Below are positions 1 through 11,700 of a stretch of DNA of 64,000 nucleotides, in pieces. Every line of letters begins with the position of its first letter. The first letter of the stretch is position 1. The position numbers and the translations under genes were made by a program. This stretch comes from Carposina sasakii (taxonomy: Eukaryota; Arthropoda; Insecta; Lepidoptera; Carposinidae), in assembly GCA_014607495.2 (NCBI GenBank), contig CP053150.1:6964495-7028494 (forward strand), written 5' to 3'. Under the pieces are notes generated by a model that saw nothing but the letters and a program-made list of their open reading frames with translations, was not told where the DNA came from and did no database searches.

Positions 1-1469
1 CCCGTGACTTACGCTCTTACGGCGCGAAAAAACTGCATCTTTGCATTTTTGCATTTTTTTGTAGAGTTTAAAAAATGTTTGCAAGTTTTACAGCTATTCC
101 GTAAACTTGTATTCTAGTTTGACGCTACTCCATTTATTTTAAGTAATAGGCGGGATTCGTCGCTTTTTCTTAGCGAAGTTTATGTTGGATTTTAGCTAAG
201 TTATTTTACAGTTTTGAAGAGCTTTTAAAAAAACTTTCCTATTTATAATAGCTTTAATTGATTGTTAACAACAACACGCTATTTTGAATGATTAAAGGCA
301 CTGCTAAGATTATAAACAATGCAATGAGTTTTATTTGTGTCGATTGTTTAGTCATGGATACTTGTATAAAATAATTTATGTATACCAAATGTTTTTTTCG
401 CATGTACTAAATGGCTATTTTTATCATTTTGACGTTGAAGTTTACGTTGAAGTTACTTATGTTATAGCAAAATCTTCATTAGGAGGACATACCCCAGCCC
501 ATAGATGTCAGTTGTCATTAGTATCCAGTTACATGCGGCACAAAACAGATAGGTGTTCACTTAATAATGATTGACTGTAAGTTTACGATGTAACCACCAG
601 CGCCAGCACTGCCAAAACTCAAGCTTAAACCCTATTGACTAAGGCCTAAATTGAAGTGGAGGATTTCTTAAAATTTGATACGGTAAATAGGAGTTTAGAG
701 GGCGTCGAGGAATTATGGTTGGCTTATGGCACTGTATTAATTTTGAACCGTAGTAACTTTGGCGGTGACAGTGCTAAGACACCGGCGCATAATTCACTTT
801 GTTACGCAAATGAAACTAGCGCTTAATTTACTGTTATAATTTAAGGAATTCCTTCAGACTATGGAGCGTGCTGTATTCGCGTGGTCTTGTAAGTGGATTT
901 AGCGTACAATAACCCTGCATGAGCGGGCTCTTAAGAGGTTAGCTCGTAGTTCCTAAGGCGGATATTAAAATTTTGGTTATGTGTGCGTTTCTATCCTCAC
1001 TTTATTGAGTTTATTATATGTATGATACGTATATAGATATGTATTGGTTCGTTATAAGTTGTACATACTTCTTCGTGGTATGTTCGACAAGTTTTACAAG
1101 CTTCAATTTATTTCAGTAAGCAGAAACTTGTTAAAGATAAACTCGAAGATTGAACAAAATATTTATCATCAATTTTATGTAGAGCTAAAGGATAAAAGTA
1201 AACCAACATTGTCATAGCACAATTTTACATTTCATAAACATAAACCTTTTACCAAAGGTGCCACAAAATCCAAACAAACTGTATCACATGGAATAGTCTA
1301 ACAAAAGGGGGAACAGAATCACACGGGTCGACACAGTTCGTGAACTACATTACACTTTACATAAAAACATCGTGTTCAACAACGGGACATCAACTTTCCC
1401 AGCGAAGACATAAGCGAAATTGAATTACACATATTGAAAAAGAAATGTGTAGCTCCTTGGTAGGCGTGG
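1..1469. other. AT-rich noncoding stretch
   Basis: No supported gene, RNA or recognisable repeat. Short open frames here (for example 335-574) have no recognisable motif and match chance expectation in AT-rich DNA. If 1470-1772 is a first exon on the + strand, this stretch would be its upstream promoter region. I see no clear TATA box or initiator that I would defend. Confidence 0.5.
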
Positions 1470-1772
1470 TTTTGGTGGAAGACGCCTACTTCTGCACGCG
1501 CATGGACCGGGTACCGTCGCGTACGAAAGCGCTGTAACGCGGCAGTTTGCTCTAGCCAGTGTTGACCGTGCCACGAATTTGTGTTGGTGACAACTTTATT
1601 GCTCGCGAGTTAGAAAACTTTGTAGCTAACAACTTTCCAGTGTTTGAGTTGATATGGGAAACAATGGGTATTTGCTGAGAAGGTTCAAGTGATGGACTTG
1701 TTAAGTGTCATAATGTGGATGTATGCAATGTGTTGATACGATCTTAAGGAGATAATTGAAACTAAATACAAG
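1470..1772 (+). other. Candidate noncoding first exon ending in a strong splice donor
   Basis: A block at about 1470-1600 is clearly richer in G+C and CpG than its surroundings (several CGCG and GCGC steps). It is followed at 1771-1780 by AG|GTAAGTAT, a near-ideal splice donor with the intron starting at 1773. The block has no long open frame, only a short ATG frame near 1502 that stops within about 12 codons, as expected of a 5' UTR exon. The nearest + strand acceptor leading into a real coding exon is at 24610-24611, before the signal-peptide exon of the Ig gene. The link between the two, and the exon's 5' edge, are inference; RNA evidence would be decisive. Confidence 0.35.
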
Positions 1773-2076
1773 GTAAGTATTTAAATTTTTATTCATTTAA
1801 ATTAATATGTCACTTAAATTTTAAAAAAATCGAAGGATCTAGGTAATTAAAAAAAGAATTTAGGTGATCTAAATCTGGATTAAGTAAGAATGCTTATCCG
1901 CAATATTTTTCTTTCCTAAGGTATGTACCTTTTTTTATTTATTAAATGTAAAATATATAGGTATATTTCTTACCGGGTACGTAAATTAAAACGTTAATTA
2001 AGTTAGCCTACCCATTATACAGAATTTTATTTAAAGAGAATTTACTATATTTCATTCCTAGAAATATCATTTACAG

Positions 2077-2213
2077 CCCTGAGAAGTCCACTGTTGGGCA
2101 TAGGCCTCCCCCAACAACCTCTACTCCGACCGGTCGGAAGCAGCCTGCATCCAACCGACGCCCGCGACCTTGGCCAGGTCGTCCGTCCACCTCGCGGGTG
2201 GCCTTCCCACGCT
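2077..2213 (-). mobile_element. LINE 3'-end fragment (lepidopteran endonuclease-RT type)
   Basis: A GC-rich island in AT-rich DNA. On the minus strand it reads as the end of a LINE coding region, with an HPRGG and TTW-type segment, then the 3' tail. On the + strand it has the phrase GGGCATAGGCCTCCCCCA, which I know as very common in lepidopteran genomes. Only about 140 bp remain, so it is a 5'-truncated dead copy. The clade is not assignable from this length. Confidence 0.55.
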
Positions 2214-2569
2214 GAAATATAATGCAAATTATATTAAGACTGTAACGTATTATTAGTACAGTTCAGTGCCAACTGCCACTATACTTTAAGTTGGAAGGTC
2301 CGCTTTTGACTTTTGTTAATATTTTTATATGAGAATAAACGGGAAAGTATTCACATCACCTCCACTGGCTACAAAAATGTTCCTGTCGTATAAGGAACTT
2401 GAAAGCGACCGTTTATTACTGCAATGTACGAACCTGCGACTGTCAGCTATGTTGTAGGTACTGCGGTATATTATCACCTCTAGATAATATCACTACGGTA
2501 GGCGGCGCCTACGCAGCTACAGTACTAATCGAATTACATTTACATTGCGGGGTATAAGAATATACATCT
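2214..2569. other. Noncoding stretch between two LINE remnants
   Basis: AT-rich, with short GC patches at about 2440-2530. No open frame with recognisable content and no repeat structure that I can delimit. Confidence 0.4.
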
Positions 2570-2638
2570 ATAATTATTTACAATAATAACTAAACCTACG
2601 TAAGAAAAAAAAACTAGAGCTACAAAATAAAATAAAAT

Positions 2639-3337
2639 TTACAAATAGAACACTCCTTGCAAGTCCTCCACCGCTGGCAATGTGCCCAAAAGGCTGGCAG
2701 CGTTGCCCCGCTGGATAGCGAGGCTTACTCGCTGACCAAAAAATGAGCCAGCCCTCTGGTCATGAGATGCCTCGACCAACCTTTTTGAAATATCCTTAAA
2801 AAGGTTGTGGGCTCCTGGACCCCATGGCCCCATGGTTTCAACCCCAAACGGCTCAAATAGGTAGTCACCACTGAGGTTTGCGTATTTGCGTCGTTTGAGG
2901 TTTTCAGCTGCATTGGCCGCAGAGCCACTTTTGATTGTTGTGCCTGGGAGATGGGACGCTGCTAAGGTGTCAACGCAGGTTGCGTCCCACACCAGAGAGC
3001 GCCCCATCTTCCAAGGCACGAGGGTCATGCCGTCGGGTCTCTTGCCATCGTCGCGCACCAGGCCAACAGGTTCTAGTACTGATGGTGCCCCGGCGGTGGA
3101 AAGAGCCCGGCGGATGACGTCATTTAAATTGGCGTGGCGGGATATGCGGCCAGCACTTCTCATACATGAGAGGCCATGGTGGCCTTGTTGGTCGACGACA
3201 TCGCCACAGCGGCAGCGATGGAGGACGTTGCATGGTGCACCTAAACGGAGGGAGGTCGCAATGCGGAAAGTGGTCCGGTCTAGAAGGGTGCCGATATTGG
3301 GGGATGGTAGAGCCTGAAGCCACAGACCCGATTCCAC
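2639..3337 (-). pseudogene. REL-type retrotransposon ORF, zinc knuckle and restriction-like endonuclease
   Basis: 232 codons. Residues 42, 44, 53 or 54 and 58 (C-x-C, His, Cys) make a CCHC-type knuckle. R67-H68 and P101-D102 followed by D118 (in V-W-D-A-T) fit the R/H...PD...D core of the restriction-like endonuclease used by R2-type elements to nick target DNA. No apurinic endonuclease domain (the alternative in other LINEs) is seen in the element. The frame ends in a stop at 2639, and beyond it on the minus strand comes T-rich DNA, probably the 3' UTR. This domain is the best clue that the element belongs to the REL class rather than to jockey or RTE types. Confidence 0.75.
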
Positions 3338-3774
3338 TCGCCTAAGGCTAAGAGACGGGCACGCTCTGCAGAACTGGCTGACGTTTCTAAGAGATTATTC
3401 CGTACCAGTTTGCAGAGTGGCTCGTCCCAAAGCCGTTGCGAGCAAGGATTTGAAGGCTCCACACCATTTGGGCAGGCCAATTCCCAGGCATTTTTAGCTT
3501 CAGCCATGAACGGTATTTCCGGTTGCGGTTGTTTGAGAATTTTGGATACTAAGGTTTGAACGCTATGGGCTGAAGATAGAAAAGCTGGGAGTGAAACACT
3601 GGAAATTTTACGGACACCCAGTCCCCCAAATCTGATCGGTAGAGAGGCTTGTGCCCATGAGCGGTTATTCAGACTGATGTTTATTATGGAGGAAAGGGTG
3701 TTTTTTATTGTTGTGTCTAAAATGGATAGGAGATCTGGAAATTTCCAAAGCTGACAGCAGCGGAGTGTATACAT
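3280..3774 (-). pseudogene. REL-type retrotransposon ORF, thumb and linker
   Basis: This 164-codon frame holds the region between the RT palm and the endonuclease. Residues about 38-56 include the P-I-R-F-G-G-L-G-V-R stretch commonly seen in the thumb of LINE reverse transcriptases, followed by a helical linker with few recognisable motifs. It overlaps the next frame by about 58 bases. Homology shifts frame near 3310-3340, where the downstream part begins. It belongs to the element at 2570-5520 and has no separate function. Confidence 0.7.
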
Positions 3775-4337
3775 GAATTTTGTGCAAAAAGACAGTGCCG
3801 AATGATGAAGTATGCCATGTGGGTGTTGATTTTAAAAAGGCGATCTGACACATCCGCGAAGTTTTGAATTTTGTCTTCTACAAAAGACGGCAGCGATTCG
3901 TCCATGATGGGCGAACCTAATAGACGAAGCGAGCTTCTGTCGACTATTGTTAAATTTGGGGCAAGCATGTTAAAATCCGAAATAATAGTGGAGCGAACTG
4001 GGTTTGAAGCAGGAACATATAGCTCACATTTGGCTGTATTGAGTTCTAGCCCAATAAGCTGCAGTTCCTTCATCAGTAGTTTTAGGTCACTTAGGACAGT
4101 ACTCGCTTCGCCTCCCAGGGTGCCATCATCGAGATACCACACGTTAAATTTAGATTTAATTTTTTCAATAATTGGATGGATAGCCAAACTAAAAATGGCC
4201 GGCCCCAAGGGGTCGCCCTGTTGGCAGCCTACGGCCGAAAGTAGTAAATTATTCTTGTAGAGCAGATTGGTGGGTGCACTGTAGCACTGCCAAAGAAAAT
4301 TATAAATAGACGGGGTTTTAAATTTTATTTGTGTCAA
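3717..4337 (-). pseudogene. REL-type retrotransposon ORF, RT palm
   Basis: This continues the preceding frame after a one-base shift. The RT palm is clear: G-C-Q-Q-G-D-P-L-G-P at residues 37-46 is the substrate-positioning box and Y-L-D-D-G at 68-72 carries the two catalytic Asp residues. The first aspartate of the triad lies in the upstream frame (4360-5508), so no single frame holds the whole active site. The reading frame of the element leaves this one near 3770-3800 and continues in the frame ending at 3280. The last residues of this frame are probably not native. Confidence 0.8.
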
Positions 4338-4359
4338 GAGGGCGCCCCTATCAACGGTG

Positions 4360-5508
4360 TTAAAAAGCGTTCTTTATATCCACCTTCAGCAACACCCCGT
4401 CACCCTGGTCGCATAGGAAGGCGCGAAGTGAGTGTACGGCGGCCTCGCAGCCCCCCCTCGAGCCGAAGCCCAATTGGTGTGGTTGAAAATGTTTGGCTAG
4501 GTCATCGGCGGCGCTCCTGCAGCACATTTTGGCAACGAGACGGCGGAAGGTTGTACCTACAGCGATAGGCCTGATTCCGCCATCTCTTTTCCTCAGTGCG
4601 CACAAGTTTGCTCCGTATAGGGTTGTGACTACGTCGGCGCAAACTTTACCTGAGAGCATTAGATTTGCCATGGCCGTTAGCTCCTTCGTGAGGGCCTCGC
4701 CGGCCTCACCGCAGCCTCCAGAGATTAAATCTTTGAGGTGCTGAGGCGAGATACCATCTAAGCCGCCGGCGGAGCCTCCTGGGAAGGAAAAAATGGCCTG
4801 GCGAATTGTGTCGGCGGAGACGACGAGGGCCGCATCTGTTGGGTTGGGGCTGTCAGGGAGGTTAGGGGATGCTGCTGGAGAAGGATGTTTGTCCAGGAGA
4901 CTTGTCAGGGTTTCAGGTGTATCGGGGGCAATAGCATCGCTTGAAAAAAGGAGCCTTGCGGCTCCTTTAATGTCACCTTCGCTCAATTTAGATTCAATAA
5001 CTTTGGAGGTATTTATGGGTGCACGATGGGATTTAGCATTATATCTGGGAAGAGGGGTATCAGAAGAACAGTTTTCCTTAATGTGGGATGTGAGAAATGA
5101 CTTATTATCTGAGTTTTTCTGCTGAACATGGAGGATGCGGAAGGCGAATGTTAATAAATGTTCCCAGGCTTCCTTTGTGTTGTATGTGGTCGCCGCACGT
5201 ATTTCTGATGACAATTTTTGTGCAACAGAAATACGTGCCCCTCGGGGAATTCTCTTTAAAACCGGAGTAGAATTTTTAAGGGTCGAAAGATATTTCCAAA
5301 AAGGTTGGTTTGCGTTTGGATTTGGCTGGTCCGAACTATTGATAGGTGCTGAGGGAGTTGGTGAAGTAGGTGTTACCTCTTTGTGGTTTTTTCCAATGTG
5401 GATTTTGAGGCCTCTCAGACCTTTAAAAAAGCGAGGTTGGGAACATTTATCACACTGAATCCAATTTTCAACCGATGCTATTGGGACACTTTGCGCCGCT
5501 TTTTGCAT
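4360..5508 (-). pseudogene. REL-type retrotransposon ORF, N-terminal part: zinc finger and RT fingers
   Basis: A frame of 382 codons beginning at an ATG at 5508. Residues 19, 22, 37 and 42 are Cys, Cys, His and His (C-x2-C-x14-H-x4-H), a C2H2 finger of the kind that helps R2-like proteins bind target DNA. A Pro/Ser/Asn-rich spacer (about 45-75) follows. From about 230 it is RT: the S-x-P-x-G-S-x-G-x-D-G fingers motif lies at 241-252, G-x-R-P-I-A at 311-316, and the first catalytic Asp lies in the V-D-I-K-N-A-F box at 376-382. The frame breaks just after that box, where one extra T in a run of T (minus strand, about 4360) brings in a stop. Confidence 0.8.
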
Positions 5509-5520
5509 TGCACCCCCTAG

Positions 5521-8500
5521 GTCAGGTATTAGTAGTTTAGTTATAAGTATTAGTAGTCTGAAAAAAAAGAATATAGAACTAAGAATATAGAAAAATTATA
5601 AAAAGCAGTAGCATAACGAGCATAAAACATAATCTTCATTATATCTTGTCATCGTAAAGATGTCAGCTATGACAGTGCTGTTGACAGACATCTCATGAGA
5701 GTTTGAATTTGATGGTTAGGTCTGCGCGTCGTCTCTATTCCTCTCTATTCCTATTGAAACGCGCAGGATGCTGTCTCTGTTTTGCTGACGTTACCCGGGT
5801 GATGGTAGCTAGGCAACAGCGTTTAGGGGCGTCCAATTGTCCAATGTTTACAAACAAAGATCACAAAAAACCGGTATGCCTAGGCTAATGGAAGTAAGTA
5901 TGATCAACAAGGCTAATCCCGCAGGCGTAGTAGTAGCGTGCTGATATTTTCCAGGAAGATTTGCACATTGCTTTCACTTTAATTTTGCAGATATTCAAGT
6001 GGGTATTTAAGCGTATAGGTAGTACTGTCTAGGAATTTTATTGGCTCAGGAAATAAATTCACTGTGTTTATAGTGCCGAATACAAATACAAATTGAACTT
6101 TATACTGGTGTAACTGTTAAAAAACTATTTTTATTTATTTAATTTGCGGGGAGCGTTTTGAATACGCTATGATTGACATTTTTTTTGTAATATTTTATTT
6201 TGTTCTATATCAAAGTTAAAATGCAGGAAAGAAATCTTTTAATATGAAAATGTAATACGAGTTCAGTGTACTTATAAATAATAAATAAAACATAGAACGC
6301 TAGCTCGAAAGAGGTGCAAATTTTAAAATACTAATTAACAGTTAATTTGTATTTTAGAAGAGAGAAATGATTCTACCTGATGGTTTATATAAATGAATAA
6401 TTTTTTATAAAAGATGGTTACTTGATTTTTAATGTTGGTAAACGTAGAAGCCTAAGCTACAAACATTAAATATACAATTAGAGTCCAAAAAACTAATGAG
6501 AAGATCTGTATTTTTCTAGTGATAATTTATGTGGTTTTCGCTTCAGAGTCATAGTCTAAATTCAGCCTGACAAAATTAACCTAGCTGTCCCTAACACTGT
6601 GTAAAATAAATCAGTAATATGCGACATATATGTATAGTGGACTTGATGTTTATTCTAAATTAAATAACAGTTATTTCTAGTGCCAGCTCAGTTAAAAAAT
6701 CTTATAGAACAGTTAATGTGTCATTCGGAAAAATGGGTGGATAATTTATCCAGAATTTAATGCTTTACACTTACGATTTGTGATAGTTTACTCCTCTTAT
6801 AAGCAGCATTATGAAACTCCGTTACTAAAAACAGCAATGTATTTTAAAGTACAATAGACAGTTCAGATAACAACCAATGTATTTTGTAGATCTTTTGTTA
6901 ATAACTTAGATGTATTAATCAAAGTAAAGGGCCGAGGAAAGAGCTTAGTTCATTATTCCCAGTCAAATATTTAGTTAATAATTAAATGAACATAGAAAAA
7001 TATTATCCAATTTGACCGTAAAAAGAATTTTGAAATAACGCGAACAGTAATAAATCAGCGGACTGCCTTTTTCATCAAAGCCTTTAAAGGATTCCGTACA
7101 CAGAAATTCATATAGAAAATGAATGGAATATTAAATTATGTTGGCCTCCATTTTAAATAAAACTGACGAAGCTCCTTGTTGAGCTTTCAAGTAGCTTTTA
7201 AGCTAATGAATTAGGGAAAAAAGTATTGACCTTTTGTCATGCGCTTTATGATAAGTACCTAATATTATGATAACAAATGTAGGTAAGGATAATTGGAACG
7301 TCAGGTTTATGCCATTATTATTAAAGGTAATTGAATTTTGTTATTGAGTTCCATTAAGAAATATTTTCGGTAAAGTAGTAAAAATAATATTTAATATCCA
7401 ATATCATATTTAAATGCCAGTCGCTACGTTTAGCATAAGTTTAACAGTTTATGGTTGCTACCGAATATGACCTCATACCTGGGTACATGGGTAACATTAC
7501 TAATTTTCAATATACATCTACTTGCCCTTATTTGGTAAAGTATTTAAACCTTAACCTAGGCTTTTGGTATAACAAACCATCCGGAATAAACCGAAGAACC
7601 ACTGTTACAGACTCGATAATAATTCACATAATTTCGCAGGTTTATTATTTTGTCTTATCTCTATCTGCGCTATATCTAGTTGAAGTAGTTTCATAATATG
7701 ACCGCTCCCGCAACAAAGTTGCAATTTTCGGCAAAAGAGATATGTGCTTGTGGAAACTGTTAACTATCTTTTTATTAAATTTCATCGTTATGTTACAGCG
7801 TCAAGAAGTAAAAACTAAATGATTGCTTAGTTAATATGTAATCTGTAATTTCATTTCGTAGTTAGGGTGTTTGCAAAGTTCTTGCCCTAACTTTAATTAT
7901 TATCTATCTTCTATTTATACATATAGAACACCCGCCGGTTTTTTGCGTCGAGGTTAAAAATGCTTTGTTCTGAAGGTATGAGAATCAACATGAAATTTGT
8001 AAGATTTGACAAGGTTTTTTTCGAAATTCCCGGAATAACGAAAATTCTAAAATGTTCGCAGGAGAAGTCGTGGGCATCCTAGTTTAATATAAAATGAACT
8101 TTCTGTATTCATTCCTTTCTTCTATCCTTTTCTCCTATCGAAATTTCGCACTTAAAAGCTTCATATTCATATAAATAAAAATAATACACCCTGAAAACCG
8201 TGTTCAAGATTGTGATCTTCAACCAAAGGCATTAAATTCCCATTGCCATTTCCTAGCAATTACAAGGCGGATGCAATAAAAATCAATTATACGCTGGTAA
8301 TTTTTATTTCCTTATCTAAATTGTGTTAACTGGAGCCACGGTGGTTATACACGCTTCCCTTGACGGTGAGTTATTTAGTGTAAATGCGATTGCGTACCCG
8401 CTAAGTTTATAATTCGAAACTGATTTGGAGAAAAAAAAATTGAATCGCTGAAAAATGAGGTGATTTTTCAATGGTCAATAAAAAGTATTTATAGATTAGG

Positions 8501-8535
8501 TTAGTTATAAATGAGGACTTCTATCTAATTTATAC
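5521..8535. other. AT-rich noncoding stretch
   Basis: The first ~350 bases (5521-5890) may hold the 5' UTR of the minus-strand retrotransposon and a GC-richer patch at 5720-5850. The rest is AT-rich with no supported gene. A frame at 7451-7696 has no recognisable domain and was not accepted. Confidence 0.4.
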
Positions 8536-8765
8536 GAGTAGTGAATGGCAATGCTGGGAGAGGTCGCCCTAGACGAACCTACATAGACCAAATTGGGTAT
8601 GTGCTAAAAAAGGGCTAGTCAAGAGCACCCGAAACCGGCGAGCATATATGAAGATGTTAATGAATGTGGATGAGGCGAAAGAGGTATGTTTGGAACGTAC
8701 TAAATGGAGATATGTAGTCTCTGCCTACCCCTATGGGATATAGGCGTGAGGTTATGTTTGTATGT
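8536..8765 (+). mobile_element. 5'-truncated LINE (RTE-like) 3' end
   Basis: Read on the + strand with frame breaks, this has the C-terminal signature of a lepidopteran LINE reverse transcriptase: G-R-P-R-R-T-Y, then V-L-K-K-G, a M-N-V-D-E-A-K motif at about 8660, and S-x-P-T-P near the end. It ends in a GTGAGGTTATG(T)n-like tail at about 8740-8765, a typical RTE-type 3' end. Only the last ~75 codons remain and there are internal stops, so it is a dead fragment. Confidence 0.6.
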
Positions 8766-11700
8766 ACCTAGCAATAGCAAAGCTTGAAAATATTTAAATT
8801 GCACATTGGATGTAAAGTTCTTACCTATATTTTGTACGAAAAACGTTTATTGCTTATATTAGAAATTTGAATAGTCTTTTCATTAGCTAAGTATTTGTTT
8901 GTATTATAATATAAATTCATCAATAATGTAACAACCGGATCTCTATCAAGTCTCCTGTCTAATTAGACTTCATCCCACTATGCTTCAATACTCGTACACT
9001 TATTCTAAGTCTAAGTGAGAGTATTTTTTCATAGATGATATCGATAGATGACCGAAATACTTACTAGAGACTAAGAGCTGGCTATCATTTGTATTCCTGG
9101 AACTATGTATTTGTATACATTCACATAATCCTTCTTTCCGAGAATTCTCATCCGTTACAGTAGCCTCAACCTATTCTATGCCACTCTTACACATAACATC
9201 TCATATTTTAGTCTAGAGCTTATTTATAGGTAGTAGTAAAAAGCTATGTACTTTCTAAGCTTATTTTGATATTTATTTATCTAATGAACATTCAGAATAG
9301 CACATGTAACATGTGAAGTCGCGACGTTATGTATTACATTAACCCTGAAGTATTGACTACATGATAGTGATAATAAACTGCATTGTATTAAGTGTAATAA
9401 ACAAAATAAATAAAAAAAAAAAAACAGATCCAACTTAATGCTTAACTGCAACTAAATAACATTATTTTGTACTTTTATGTCATAAAACCAGTGTTTAATC
9501 TTTGACATTGAAATCTTAAGTTTTATACAGGCGAGTCGTAGTACAACTGGTATGCCCATGGGAGTAGTCTGACCAACTGACCTATCCGAGCGAGGTTCAA
9601 ACTCCTTCGTGTACAGTAAAATAAAACATAAAACCAATTCGAATAGATTCAACGATTTGTCACTCTTAGGGTTCGTGTACATCTGATCGAGAAGTCGAGC
9701 GACGACGGGCGTATTCGTAAAATGTCGACGGGGTAATATGTTGTCGCGAAGATAGTAATGTTTTTTTCTATTTAATAAAATTTTGTTTAGATCCTACTCA
9801 AATTAGAAATTGTAATTAAGTATTGCCTAATATATGTACCACATTTTGTAATATAAAAGGTATGAACCAAATTATGAATGAACAATAAAATCGTTAAACT
9901 TTTCGTAACATATTGCAACAGTTGCTCCGTTGCTTTGCCGACGCCCGATACTAACCTCCGGTATCTTAACGCATCCATTATGCGAACAACGGGAATGCGT
10001 TATAAATTATAAGGAGGAATACTTATTCCATGATTTATATCAGCTGTAAATTTTCGATTCCGTGTAGTGAAGGAGGTCGGCAGTTAAGATAGTCGCTACG
10101 TTGAAATTCGTAGACGCGCATTTTTATCGACCCTTTTTAAAGGTAGTAGGTATTATACTACAACTTACCCAGTAGATCGAATAGATATTAGATATGATAT
10201 ATGCAATTTTATTGTATATCCTCATTTGCTAGATATTATATTCCAAGAAAATCTTACGTCTATTTGTTCCATTGATGTTTTGTACTATAAAACATGATAA
10301 TCTGATAATGACGCAGGAATATGGCAGCTGCGGGTTTTCTTGATCCTCATCTGTAGACACTTCATCATAAACATCAAATACTCAGTCCCTACTATTAGTA
10401 GGTTAAGTACCTAATAACATTCTTACCCTTACTCGTATTTATGTCTATCATATTTATTGGGTCATAAATCAATGGCTTTCGTTAAGTACTAAAAGATTGA
10501 TCTAATCACAACCCTAAAACTGGCATGTCATACAAACATAAACTAGCTATTGTATAAAACAACGTTCCTACTGGCCCATCCCGTGCAAAATAGTAAAATA
10601 CATCCTAGTAAAACAAAGGTATATAACGGTATATTCCAGTCGTGTGCATTTTTCACGCCCGTCAACGGTTAATAGGCGATGTTGGACTAATAAAAATTAC
10701 AGAGGCCCCCGGGCCCTGGATTTATAGACGGAACCATATTCACACGTGCGAGCTGAAAAATTGCACGTCCGTGCACTTTTTGATTGTGTTATCCGCATAG
10801 TCTGTGGTTGCCCTAGTGTTTTGATGGAATCAATTGATTTTAAAATATTTGTAACAGGAACGTAGGGCACAAGAACTTACGTGCTCAAAAGAAGTCAAAT
10901 ATTTAAAACACATTTTACTTTACTATTGGTTAAAAAGTAAATTATTTTGGTATTTAGGGTTTATCAACCATTAACTTTAATTATTTTTTCAAGTAATAAC
11001 TACGTTTAAGGTTTTTAGAAATGAATCCTTAATAAAATGTCCAATCAATCTCAAATGATAAAAATTTACGTTTAACCCAGCCAATTTACATGCACGTCGG
11101 CCGAGCGATAATTTAACATTGTGTTAGCTTAATTTTCCGCAAGTCATGCGGTGCAAAAATAAAACTTAACGATGCTTTCAAAATTGATTCACCAAAAATA
11201 AATTCGAAGCCTCAGGCCGTGTCCGTTGAAAATCAATAGCGAGCCAATATGTGCCTATCATTTTGACATCTAGAGTTTGGCGCTGGGTAACGTGAGTCGG
11301 GTTCCGTGCACACGTGCTCAATTTTCGACTCTTTTTGTACCAAAGGATCCCAAAATTGGTACTCGGAGGAAATGTTAAAACAAAAAGTTTGGGGAAATGT
11401 GGCTTTTGTTGGATCTTCTAAAGAATTGCTGAAGGAAACTTAAAGTCTTTTAAGGTTAGATGAAGTTTCGTATTTACAAAAAAAAACTTTCGCATTTCTT
11501 TATTCTCCAATTTTAAATACAGTCATCATTAATACGATTCTTATTATTCTTATAATATCTTTTAAGTTAATTTATTATATATTTAAAACTATATTAGGTA
11601 GTAACACTCATGCCAACATACACAATTGATGGTAAAATAATTTACCACGTGTTATTAAAAAATATATATATTTTTATATTGATTATAAGAAAAAAATATT

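Larger units (their letters stand above)
2570..5520 (-). mobile_element. Decayed non-LTR retrotransposon with restriction-like endonuclease
   Basis: One long coding region on the minus strand, now in four overlapping or adjoining frames, spans about 5508 to 2639. Its order is an N-terminal C2H2 zinc finger, a reverse transcriptase with a YLDD catalytic box, a linker, a CCHC-type zinc knuckle, then a PD...D restriction-like endonuclease (REL). That order is the known plan of the REL-bearing non-LTR groups (R2, R4, NeSL, Hero and relatives), which nick target DNA and prime reverse transcription there. At least three frameshifts separate the parts, so the copy is dead. There is no long poly-A; beyond the stop lies T-rich minus-strand DNA. 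Boundaries are approximate, since I could not find a target site duplication. The exact clade is not assigned. Confidence 0.8.

Noticed and set aside
335..574. 79-codon + strand open frame
   Set aside because: No domain, signal peptide or splice context; within chance for AT-rich DNA.
9525..9620. tRNA-like patch with a GGTTCAAACTCC B-box
   Set aside because: No convincing A-box or cloverleaf, and no second copy in the window to define a SINE.
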